DNA of 64,000 nt. Source: Ciona savignyi. Its lineage: Eukaryota; Chordata; Ascidiacea; Phlebobranchia; Cionidae. The stretch covers positions 1,138,996 through 1,202,995 of the forward strand of contig CH003381.1 of assembly GCA_000149265.1 (NCBI GenBank), given 5' to 3'. Made by a program: the position numbers and the translations under genes. The notes under the pieces were generated by a model, which was not told the origin of the DNA, made no database searches, and saw only the letters and a program-made list of their open reading frames with translations. Numbering within the stretch: position 1 is the stretch's first letter; each line of letters begins with the position of its first letter. Of this stretch, positions 1 to 10,400 are shown in pieces.

Positions 1-1195
1 CATGTTAAACATCATGATCATTTGCATCATTTTCATGAAGTCGTTTTGTTTTGGCATTGCTTGACGGTTATAATATTGTCTTCTGTATGAACGATAACCC
101 TTCATTTTTGACATGTAAGCAGCTTTTTGTCTACTCATGTAGACGTTAGACGCTCCGGCTTTGTCGTTAGGATTGGGACTTGGACTTGATGAACTCGTTT
201 GACCTCCTTTGTCGTTTGTCGAGTTCATTCCTGAAACGCTGGTATTTTGCATTGTTTCATTCATATCCATATCATTACCATTGTCGCCCATGTTTGCTCC
301 CATACCGCCCATTTCTGGCCTCATGCCGCCCATTTCTTGTCCCATGCCGCCCATATCTGGTCCCATGCCGCCCATATCTGGTCCCATGCCACTCATTTCT
401 GGTCCCATTCCGCCCATTCCGCCCATTCCTGGTCCCATACCGCTCATTCCTGGTCCCATGCCACTCATTCCTGGTCCCATACCGCTCATTCCTGGTCCCA
501 TGCCACTCATTCCTGGTCCCATGCCGCTCATTCCTGGTCCCATGCCACTCATTCCTGGTCCCATGCCGCCCATTCCTGGTCCCATGCCGCTCATTCCTGG
601 TCCCATGCCGCCCATTCCTGGTCCCATGCCTCCCATTCCTGGTCCCATATTGTTCATCATGTTAAACATCATGATCATTTGCATCATTTTCATGAAGTTG
701 TTTTGTTTTGGCATTGCTTGACGGTTATAATATTGTCTTCTGTATGACCGATAGCCTTTCATTTTTGACATGTAAGCAGCTTTTTGTCTACTCATGTAGG
801 CTTTGGATGCTCGGCCTTTGTCGTTTGCATCAGGACTTGGGCTTGGTGGAATCTTCTGACCTCCTCTGTAAGCCTTTGGTTCACCTCCTTTGTCGTTTGT
901 CGAGTTCATTCCTGAAACGCTTGTATTTTGCATTGTTTCATTCATATCCATATCATCACCATTGTCGCCCATTTCTTGTCCCATGTTGCCCATTTCTGGT
1001 CCCATGCCGCCCATATCTGGTCCCATGCCGCCCATTTCTGGTCCCATGCCGCCCATTTCTGACCCCATGCCGCCCATTTCTGGTCCCATGCCGCCCATTT
1101 CTGGTCCCATGCCGCCCATTTCTGGCCCCATGCCGCCCATTCCTGACATCATGCCACTTATTTCCCGCCCATTCATCATATTCATGATATTTCGC
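1..1195. repeat. 657/681-bp tandem module containing a 21-bp minisatellite
   Basis: Bases 1-about 515 recur at 658-about 1195. The offset is 657 bp at the left part and 681 bp further right, because the right copy has 24 extra bases near 864-887. Both offsets are multiples of three, so the frame is kept. Within each copy the 21-bp unit (cctggtcccatgccgcccat plus one base) repeats and encodes the Met-Gly heptads of the minus-strand protein. Confidence 0.85.
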
Positions 1196-1665
1196 TGTAT
1201 AATTTGCATCATGCTTGCGAAATTGTTGTTCGACATAGTGCTACTTTCGCTTTGGTCGCCTTGCCCCCCTTGCATGAAAAATGGACGCCGTGTCGTCTCT
1301 TGCTGTCTGGGCATCATTCCTTTAAACATCTGCATTAATTGTAGAACGTTGGTCATTTGTCCGCTGTTTGGGGTTTGATTTGTCTCATCTCCACTATCGC
1401 TTCCTTTATTTTGCTGAGCATTTCCCGGGTTCCTCATGGCTTTCATCATTTGCATCATGTTGCCCATTCCACTTGAACCTGCCATGCTGTATCCACCTCC
1501 AGTGTCTCCCATATTATACATTGATCCTTTCTCCCCGTCATTTCTGTCTGAACTGGCTGGTTCTTCAACTGCATAGCAAATCATATTGTTGCTGTCGTCT
1601 GTGCCATCTCCAAACGCAAAGCTACACGCTATAACCAAAGCAACCAATAACAAGCGCAACATCAT
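1..1665 (-). CDS. Secreted Met/Gly-rich repeat protein (5' part; runs off left edge)
   Basis: One uninterrupted frame runs from ATG at 1665 to base 1 (555 codons), so the C-terminus lies outside the window. I do not recognise the family. Residues 1-18 (MMLRLLLVALVIACSFAF) look like a signal peptide, followed by an acidic Asp/Ser/Asn stretch and Met-rich segments. Then come arrays of a 7-residue unit: about 9 near 960-1160, mostly MGGMGPE, and about 16 near 300-655, mostly MSGMGPG or MGGMGPG. Between the arrays is a basic Tyr/Arg/Lys linker (motifs RSYRRQYYNR, AYMSRQKAAYMSK) after a Pro/Ser segment and a Met-rich helix-like run (MKMMQMIMM). The linker recurs at the left edge. No intron is visible. 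A structural matrix, adhesive or metal-binding role is possible but is inference. An in-frame initiator ATG also follows directly at 1662. Confidence 0.8.
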   Translation of the reverse strand, partial: MMLRLLLVALVIACSFAFGDGTDDSNNMICYAVEEPASSDRNDGEKGSMYNMGDTGGGYSMAGSSGMGNMMQMMKAMRNPGNAQQNKGSDSGDETNQTPNSGQMTNVLQLMQMFKGMMPRQQETTRRPFFMQGGQGDQSESSTMSNNNFASMMQIIQRNIMNMMNGREISGMMSGMGGMGPEMGGMGPEMGGMGPEMGGMGSEMGGMGPEMGGMGPDMGGMGPEMGNMGQEMGDNGDDMDMNETMQNTSVSGMNSTNDKGGEPKAYRGGQKIPPSPSPDANDKGRASKAYMSRQKAAYMSKMKGYRSYRRQYYNRQAMPKQNNFMKMMQMIMMFNMMNNMGPGMGGMGPGMGGMGPGMSGMGPGMGGMGPGMSGMGPGMSGMGPGMSGMGPGMSGMGPGMSGMGPGMSGMGPGMGGMGGMGPEMSGMGPDMGGMGPDMGGMGQEMGGMRPEMGGMGANMGDNGNDMDMNETMQNTSVSGMNSTNDKGGQTSSSSPSPNPNDKAGASNVYMSRQKAAYMSKMKGYRSYRRQYYNRQAMPKQNDFMKMMQMIMMFNM

Positions 1666-1710
1666 CTTGATGATTCCTAATGCTGCAATATCGCCAGATC
1701 CCAAAACCTG

Positions 1711-1725
1711 CGTATTTATTTCCTA
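1711..1725 (-). promoter_or_regulatory. Possible TATA-like element of the Met/Gly-rich gene
   Basis: The minus strand reads AGGAAATAAATACGC about 50 bases upstream of the ATG at 1665, suitable for a start site near 1690. This is a weak match to a TATA box in AT-rich DNA. A polypyrimidine/AG acceptor just upstream of the ATG (ending TTGCAG near 1685) would fit a trans-splice acceptor equally well. Confidence 0.25.
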
Positions 1726-1865
1726 AAAACCTTTTTCGTAGTTGGCCATACAAGCGAAAACATTGCCTCAGGGCGGAGCAAGGTATCATGACGGTTCGTT
1801 CACTCTGAAAACACCATCCGTTTGTCACGATGAGACATTTCTTTCAAAATCCGTCCGTTCTGTAG

Positions 1866-1983
1866 ATAAATATAGGATCCAATGCTATAAGCAACCGGTG
1901 TATATTTATGTTCTATATACCGTGATTTATCTGTATATACGCTATATATATAGCGCAGCATTGGATATTTATATATCGATATC
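1866..1983. repeat. Small palindromic MITE-like element
   Basis: TCCAATGCT near 1877 is mirrored by AGCATTGGA near 1958, extended on both sides by AT-rich inverted sequence. The centre includes a perfect 16-bp palindrome, CGCTATATATATAGCG (1940-1955). It lies in the 5' flank of the Met/Gly-rich gene. The family is not identified. Confidence 0.4.
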
Positions 1984-2582
1984 TTGCTTGAAGGTAAATA
2001 CGAACCTATTTTAAGCAATAAATAAAACTTAGAATGTACCAGTTGATTGCTTAGTGTTACGACCATGGATTTGCTTATTGCAATGTGTGTATGTTGTTGA
2101 TTTATTTAATTAAAGTTTTTGATTAATCACTTGTCTCAGCTCATGCTTGCAATTATAGGTAACGCTAAATAACAAAACCGCCTTGTCTTCTATAGATAAA
2201 CCGATCATTTGGCAATTAAAAGTGTTAACTTGTGAAAGAAACTTAAATTGCCACATTGTACACTCGTCGCCGTTTGATAAACAAAAAAAATACGCAACCT
2301 TACACTTACACTATTGTCCACAGAAATCGTAAGAGATAATGACGACTGTCGCAATAGATAGTTACTTGTAGGACAAAAGCTTAGTGACTTGGCGACAGAG
2401 ACAATCGTGGTCTAATGTGAATCACGTGTCTCGTGTTTATAACCCGCCTTCTTGTCGGATTGGTCGGACCAACCGAATGGGACGCAAAGTATCCAGCTGT
2501 GGAAATATAAATATAAAAAAACACGGCAACTCTATGACCCTAGAAATTTCAAATATGTGAACTTAAACAGTTACTACCTTAG

Positions 2583-2856
2583 TATATTCATGTTTATCCC
2601 CGTGAGTGAGAAAACCAAGGGGGTTAACACACTGGCAAACGTCAGATTCCCTCGCGCCAACCGTCGGGTTACCGGAACTATTGCAGTGTGTTGTGTATGA
2701 TTCGCACGTTCCTTTAATTTAGTAGAATCCATAAATCCGCTGGGTTTAGACAATGTCCGATGAGTGCCTTGACCAAGGACACAACCGACTAGCTAGCGAT
2801 TCGTCTTCGGATGAAAAGGCGACGCACTAAACCACCAGACAAACCTGTCGGAGTAC
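2583..2856 (-). mobile_element. SINE, tRNA-related head (TATCC-tail family)
   Basis: Nearly full copy on the minus strand. On the plus strand it reads from the tail-side block (tttatccccgtgagtg) through cgggttaccggaactattgc and cattaatccgctggg-like sequence to the tRNA-like head ending near the accaccagacaaacc motif. The same blocks recur many times in the window. The remaining bases of 1666-4451 show no gene I can support. Confidence 0.75.
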
Positions 2857-4451
2857 CTTTGTTAAATTCTTAAAATACAAACATACTTCTAATTAAAAGT
2901 CGGTCAGCTAATAATTAAATATAGGCTTACAGCAGAATCTTGAAAGAACGATATTCCTTTATATTTATCGGGTAAGAAACTCTTTCTCATAAAAGTATTT
3001 ATACATTTTTATCTCCTGATACCTCGTGCTCATAGCTTAGTGGCTTCGTGTCTCGCCTTTTAGCTGAAGTTAGTGATATACAAAAATGTCCTTTTTATTC
3101 GATATGCGCATTGCTTTAGCAGAATTCAAACCACAGTATATCGCCAATATACAAGTTGCCCGCAGCTTAGCAACTATAATTATAAAATATGAACAGCCTT
3201 AATACGCAAAAAAGCGGATATTGTCTTCGCCTAAGGGCAATGTATTCTTTTGGAAGCACAATGACGTAGGCCTATAATTGGTTACGAACGGTTGTGTTCC
3301 AAAACGGTTAACTAGTTAACTCGACCGATTGATTTGACTAATTCTATATAAAACATTTTTGGTGGATTTTCAAGTTAACGAGCAAAAGTGCGTTATAGAT
3401 GGCTGTCGTAAGGGGAATCCCCACAATAATACATTGGATAAACAAAATCTTAATTGTACAAATGGAAGTTATGAAATTATTATTGTTTATTTTTTAAAAG
3501 CGTATCGGTTCGTTGTGTTTTTTTTACATATTCGTGTCGTAATAAGCAGGACCTTTAAATATAACCACAATTTTACAACCAATACGCTAGAAAAATCTAA
3601 TCTTTTTTATATGGTTAAAAATGTGTTCCTTTTTATTTGGTAAAGTCTACCGCGGTGCACTGCGCTAGAACACGAAATTAGATTTCTTAAAATGAAGTGA
3701 CGGCATTTCGTAAGCCCCCGGACATGATTATTTCTAGATCATAAAGAACTATGGCACACGATGCTTAAAGATGTACCGGAAGAATTGTTTTATGTTACAT
3801 ATTCTATCATAAGTCCTTAATAAACAGTTAGCTTTACAAATAACATACCGATGAAACGGCTAAGATTTAAGCCTGCATTACAGTATCCAGTAATTAGGAC
3901 ATATGAAGACATTGGGGCAAGAAGATAAGCAACATGGTCTACTGGATTTCACAATTTTCAGAGATGTCTTTTCGATGAAAAATGATGCAAACTGATAAAA
4001 TATTACCTTTGAAATCCATTTAGGTGGACCATGCGTACCAAGATAGTTCATTGCCTTGCAAGGTCAATCATGGTCTATAAACTCCTACGACCACACAGTT
4101 TTTAACCAATAAAACAAGTTTAAGAATTCCGTTAACGTATTTAATTCGACATTTGTACAATAACAGTAAGCATTCAACGTTAAGCATTTCACAGTGGCCA
4201 ATATAATAAGAGTTAAAAAGTAATGGGTCTGATCAGTGTATGGGTTAGCACAAGAGAACGCCGCTTCGGAACTGTGTTTCCTAATAGTTGTTTTCGGGAT
4301 CATTATCTGCGGGCGTTTAAAGGGGTCACGATGAAATCTATCAGCAAAAAATGTGATTTTGTGTTGTATCAGTGTTTTGTTGGTGGTTTCTTCAACCCCT
4401 TACAGTGCTTCATTCGCTCAGTATGTTAGCAGTTATCAACAGTTATAGTGT

Positions 4452-7400
4452 TCAGGTCTCAAAGTATTTATATACTTGAGTGACGTAGGACATGACTCTC
4501 TGCCAGTCAGGACGATCTTTCAAAGTCATTTCTTCGATTGTTAAAGTCGGTTCAATTCCTACGCTCTCTGCCGCCGCGAAAGCTAAGCGGAAGTTTTTAG
4601 CCTGGAAATATAAGAAGATAATTAATGTACATGCCTAAGGGGGGATATTAATTTAAATAAATCTTTTAAATACCTTTTTTATATTTGTGGATTACTTTTA
4701 GTATATTTTCTATTAGACTATTTAAATAAAGCATTGTGAGATAGTATTGGCAACAAATTAAACTACAACATTCTAATTCTTCCGAATTAGAATTTAAGTA
4801 AAACTAAACTACCTAAATGTTTGTCTTATAATTTTGATGAAATACCGCAAATTAACCTGTAATTGCAGCCGCGTCTTGTCGTCGTTGGCAGCCATGTAGG
4901 TTTGTTCCAGCGACTTGTAGGGAATATGAGCTGGAAGGTAAGAGTGGAGCAGCGAGCACAGCGCGAGGCCGTCGGACCAACTGCTGCTGAAGTTGGTGAT
5001 ATCAATACCGGGATATGGCTGCCGAGAGAATAAACGTTATGTTGGTATTGAATGTACGAGTCTTCGTCACATAGAAGATGAACCTGGTTTTATTCAAATA
5101 GTTTTGCAGCAATGGCGAATATTAATGTAACGCTCACATGCATTTTCGATTAAAAGCTCGCATGCATTTTCAATTGCCGAGAGAATTCAACGTTAAGTTG
5201 GTAGATTGAATGTACGAGTCACAACAAAGAAATGTTTTTCGAGTTACATAGAAGATCAACCTAGTTTTATTCAAATAGTTTTGCAGCAATGGCGAATTTT
5301 AATGAAGCGCTCGCATGCATTTTCGATTAAAATAAATGTACACAACTTGTACATAACTGTTTATATTGCTGTAATCAATTTTTACTAATTTCTACCTTTG
5401 TCTTTTCCTGGCACCATTTGAGCAGCGCGTTTCTCTTTGATCCCCCGTATCGACGAGCCAACGATGACAGGACGTCACCGCCGGGGGTCGCTAACGAGGT
5501 CGTCCTGTGCTTCTTCTGCACTGGGGTTACCGCCGACGTCACAATGGGCGATTGACTACGAACAATGGAGGGAGAACTCGGCCCAAGGCGGTCGAGGATG
5601 TCGGTGAGTGGTTTCCGAGTTTCCTGGTTGGAATTGCGTCGGAGAAGGGTGGAGAGTTGTGAAAGGTCGTTGCCTGGGGATGAGAGGCTTAGTTAAAGGA
5701 AACTAATTTGCAACAAGTTGAACTTTGACACAATAATTGAAACACACTTAATATATTTATTGTTGCTGTTAGAAACTACCAGGATTGAATTGTGAAACTC
5801 ACCACTACTCCGACTGTCCGGTGTCCCTGGCTTGCTGCTCGCCGCGGAGCCGCTGGGGGGCGTCTGCAACTTGGTGAGGGAAGTGGTGTTTGGGGAATTT
5901 CCCGCCTGCGAGAACGACGACATCGAATGATGACGTTGTATCGGGCTGACAGTGGCGGTGACGGGACTCGTGCCGGATCGAGCGGTTTGGTTTTTACTTG
6001 GGCTGAACGGAGCAGAGAACGATCCCATCTCGGCTGGGATGCTGGCGGAAGTTGTGAGCGGAGGATGACACCTAGTGGGAGAGGATGGGGATGCGGGGGA
6101 GTCGGTGCTCGTCTGGTTGTCGAATGATTTGATCAAACTCTGCACTCCAGGTGAATTGTTTGCAGCGTGTCGGCTTTTATAAGACTGTGGAAATACGAAA
6201 GAAAGGTTAGGATGCTGTTTGAACACAACGTTAGGAGCATAACCGACATTTGGTTTCGAGATAATGCAAATGCTTAAGAAAAAGGCTGACAACAGCTTTA
6301 AGTGGAATAATTTTAATAAAAAAAGTTGATTGTGCTTATATGGTGTGCGGTAACGGACTATAATTTAGATGTTACAACAATAAAAAAAGCTTTCTTGAAA
6401 TGATACTTCAAGGAAATAAAACCAAAGGAACCTTGCGAGTGATACCCACCTCTCTAAGCGCCGCAATATTGTTCTCCATAGAAGTCCTTCCAACTCCCTG
6501 TCGCAGTGATGTGGCTTCGAGGATCGCAGCTGATGTGGATGACACAGATGAATGTCTCTTCCTCCGGAGCTGTTCGTTCTCCACCCGGAGTTTGGTGACG
6601 CTTTCATCGAGCATCTGATTCTCGTCGCGCAGACGCGTCACTTCCGATTGCGTCTCTGTGCAAGAAAGTCGTCTTAAATTTTTGCCTTAAAAAAAAATTC
6701 CGGATTTTTCGATTTTTTTGTTGTCAATTGAAAAAAATGACGTAAATATTCTCGAATTTCTCTGTGCAAGAAGACGGTCTTAAATTTTTGCAAAGTTAAA
6801 AAAATAAATGATGTGAATATTCTCTCAAATTCCCCGAAAAACAGTTCAAATATAATATGCGTCTCTGTGCAAGAAGGACGACCTAAAACGCAGGATTTTT
6901 TTTATTTCTTTGTTGTAAATTAAAAAAAAAATGACGTGAATATTTCCGAATTTCCCGAAAAAACAGTTCAAAGATACAAAACCCGAAATCACCCACCGGC
7001 TTTCATGCCGTCAGCAATTCTAACCGCCATTTGCAAGTCGGCTTGGAATTGTTTCCATTCTTCTGACTGGTTGCGTTGCTCCTTCTTCAATTGCTGAATC
7101 TCCTTCTCAAGTCGAAATCGTTCTTCCTGTGAATGTAGGTTACAAAATTACGTTTAGGAACGACCATTCCCTCATTTACATTCAGATAAACTTATATATA
7201 TCGTTGGCGGGCCATACGAGCCTCCTCAATGCCGAGTGCTGCAGAGCGGCAAATTAAAAAAGAATTCAACGTCGCTCTGCAGCCAAGGAACACTCAATCC
7301 CAAGCCAGAATAGTCGACCAATCAAGATCTACACGTCGGCGGTTGCAGGAACAAATCTACAATACTCCTATATCATATATCACCCTGTGCAGCAGGAGGC

Positions 7401-10400
7401 CGTGTTTTAAAACTTATTTGCAGTGGCTTATAATACATCTCGCTCTTTCGCTATGCAGTATGATGCAAATAAAATCAGTTGAATCCTAACCAGTACCAGT
7501 GCTTGTACCGACCTTTAAATCGGAGATTTGGTTCTGTAGTTGGTGAATAATATGGTTGTCGTGCTTCTTCACAGCAATATGCTGCTCCACAGAGTCCTCC
7601 ATGACAAACAAAGTGTCGTTGGCCTCATCCAGCGAAGCTTGCTTCATCCGCAGATCATCCTGCAGACGGTCGATCAGCTCCGACAACTCGGACAAATCCT
7701 TTTGAGTCTGTTGGGACATCATGACGTTTAGGATAAGCAACATATTTTCATTTGTAAAATGTCTTGAATTAAAGATAATTATTTGAATTTTTTTAATTTG
7801 ATCTTTTTTTATTGGATCATGAATATAGAGATTATACTGCTCGTACTACAAACACCGACAATCGTAAGGTCTTTTAACAACACAACTATTTAATGAAATA
7901 TTATGGATATTTCGACCAGAATTTATAATTTAACGCTTTTCAGCCGAACTGGATATTGGGCAACATGTTATAATATTAAGGCCACTAATTTAACAACTCA
8001 AGACTACTATGGCGCAATGTGTCCTTACGCACCGTCCCACTAATAGCCTAAACTTACCGATACGCTCGGATTTTAACTTAAAATAATATCTTAAATTCCA
8101 GATCTATCGATGATGCAAAAATGCATCTGCCAAAGCAACTAATCAACATCTAACTAGATGATTATTGTACAGTGCAATTCGTAAAGAGACCTTTGCTTTG
8201 GCTTCCTCTAGTTCTTCCTCGAGTTCGGAGACTTTTGCGTCGAGTTTTTCGTTTTCAAGCTGGCACTGTCCGGCGTCCTCTTCAAGCAACATGTATCTTT
8301 CCTCTAGCTCCTGTAGAAAGGAGATAAAGTGACATATCGGAATGAGTTATGGCTAAAATAGACTAATGATTTACCTAAAAGGTTGTAATTCTTAGTCCAG
8401 TCAGGTGGTCAGGCAGTTAAGCGCGTTGCCTTTTTAATCGAAAGGTTGCAGGTGCGAAACTGGTCGTTAGCTAGTCGGTTGTGTCCTTGGGCAAGGCACT
8501 TTATGGACATTGCCTGAACCCAGCAGATTAAGGGGTTCTACTTAATTCAAGGAAATTGTCTATCATACACAACACAATGCAATAGCTATGGTAACTCGAC
8601 GGTGGGCGCGAGGTTATCTGACGATTGCCCGTTTTCTAACCCCCTTGGTTTTCCCATTCACAGGGATAAACATGAATATTCTATCCTATCATATCCTAAT
8701 TGGAATAATTACATGCACATTATTGTAATACTGGGAAGACATGCTTGAGCAATAGGATATAGGATAATCATTTTATTTTCGGAAGTCAAATACGTTAAGC
8801 ATATCTCAGTCTTAATAACTTCAAAACCCACTGACAACACCCAACACAACTTACCAGTTTTTCCACTCTAAGAGCCTCGATAATCTCTCTCTCCTCCCCA
8901 CCACTCCCTCCTCCGACCACCAGCTCCTCCATTCTCCTCCTCTCCTCCTTGAGTTCATCTTCCAATCGCTGGATGACCTCGGATTGTTCCTCTTCTGCCT
9001 CATCTTTTGCTTCCTAGAGAGATGGGGGTCAGAAAATCAAAGAAACCTTATGGGATATAAACTAATCTTGTGAGAGGGACAATTCAATAAAATTGGGCTA
9101 ACAACTCAAAAGTAAAGTGATTTATGCACATTAACAGTTGATGATGGAGTTACATGGTGAAATGAACCAAAGTTTTTTTTCCATGAAACCATTTTTACAA
9201 TGTTCCAAAGTTGTTATTTATTAAAATAAATAAAAATAAGCTTAAAAAAGGGGGGCTCCGGGGGCATCTACACTGTAAAAACTTTTCAACACAATTTACT
9301 TTTAGTTGTTTTTCAAGTCGGGACTTTGCAGTGTGAGAATGGTTAAGTTCCCTTTCCAGCAGCCTCAACCGCTCCCTGAGAGCTTCAGCGAGTTCCTGTT
9401 GTTCCTTCCTCGCTTGTTCCGCGCTCCTCACGTCTTCGGTGATCGACTCCTGCAGCTGCATCAGTTTGGCTCGTTCATTAAGCAGGACCACATATTGTTG
9501 CTTCAACTCGCTGTGGGTTGGATCCTCGCTCAGTTGGTCGGCCACCAATGCCTGTTAGGATGAACATTGGTTAGAAAGATAATCATTTTTATCCCTGGCA
9601 GAGGGAAAACAAGTCATCAGACCTAGTGCATTGTTTCATCAGACCCAGTATAGCCATTCATTACACCCAACATAATTATTAGACCCAGTACATTGTTTTA
9701 TCAGACCCAGTATAGCCATTCATTACACCCAACATAATTATTAGACCCAGTACATTGTTTCATCAGACCCAGTATAGCCATTCATTACACCCAACATAAT
9801 TATTAGACCCAGTACATTGTTTCATCAGACCCAGTATAGCCATTCATTAGACCCAACATAGTCATCATACCCAGTATGATGTTTCATGAGGCCCAGTATC
9901 AGGTCATCAGACCCATAAGAGCCATTTATCAAACCCAGTATAGTGATGGAACCCAGTATCAGAAAATGCCCATTAAAAAGATTTAATTCAAATATAGACA
10001 AGCAATCGAAACTCATTTCTTTCGAGAAACCCAGTTGTCACTTAGGTTAACACAGCCACATTATTCTAACTTACTTTACATCACCATGTTCATTTGACCC
10101 TATTATACCTAGTAGTCAGCAGTCTACTAAGTAGTAATTGTATAATTTAGTATTGTGCAATACAATATTATGTAAAAACTAATATAATTATTTTCAATAA
10201 TTAATTTCATTTTTAATAACAACCCGAACCAACCCACCACATACTTTATAATGATGGTTGAATCTAACTCCGGTTTCAACCATATTAATTAGTCCACAGC
10301 ACAATTATCCAACACTTCAGTTCAATTTTTACTTAAACATATAAATGTTTAACTGATCCTAAGAGCATTATTAGTTTTATAGGTTAATAATAACATTGAG

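Noticed and set aside
180..1378. Plus-strand open frames with repeated LVPC, PISGPMP or AHSWSH-type units
   Set aside because: They are the antisense and shifted frames of the minus-strand Met/Gly repeat, which has a signal peptide and an unbroken frame.
8395..8470. tRNA gene
   Set aside because: It is the tRNA-like head of a SINE. The B-box is degenerate, a full cloverleaf is not evident, and the same head recurs in other copies.
9601..9975. Possible CRISPR-like array
   Set aside because: The repeats are contiguous with no unique spacers, in a eukaryotic intron.
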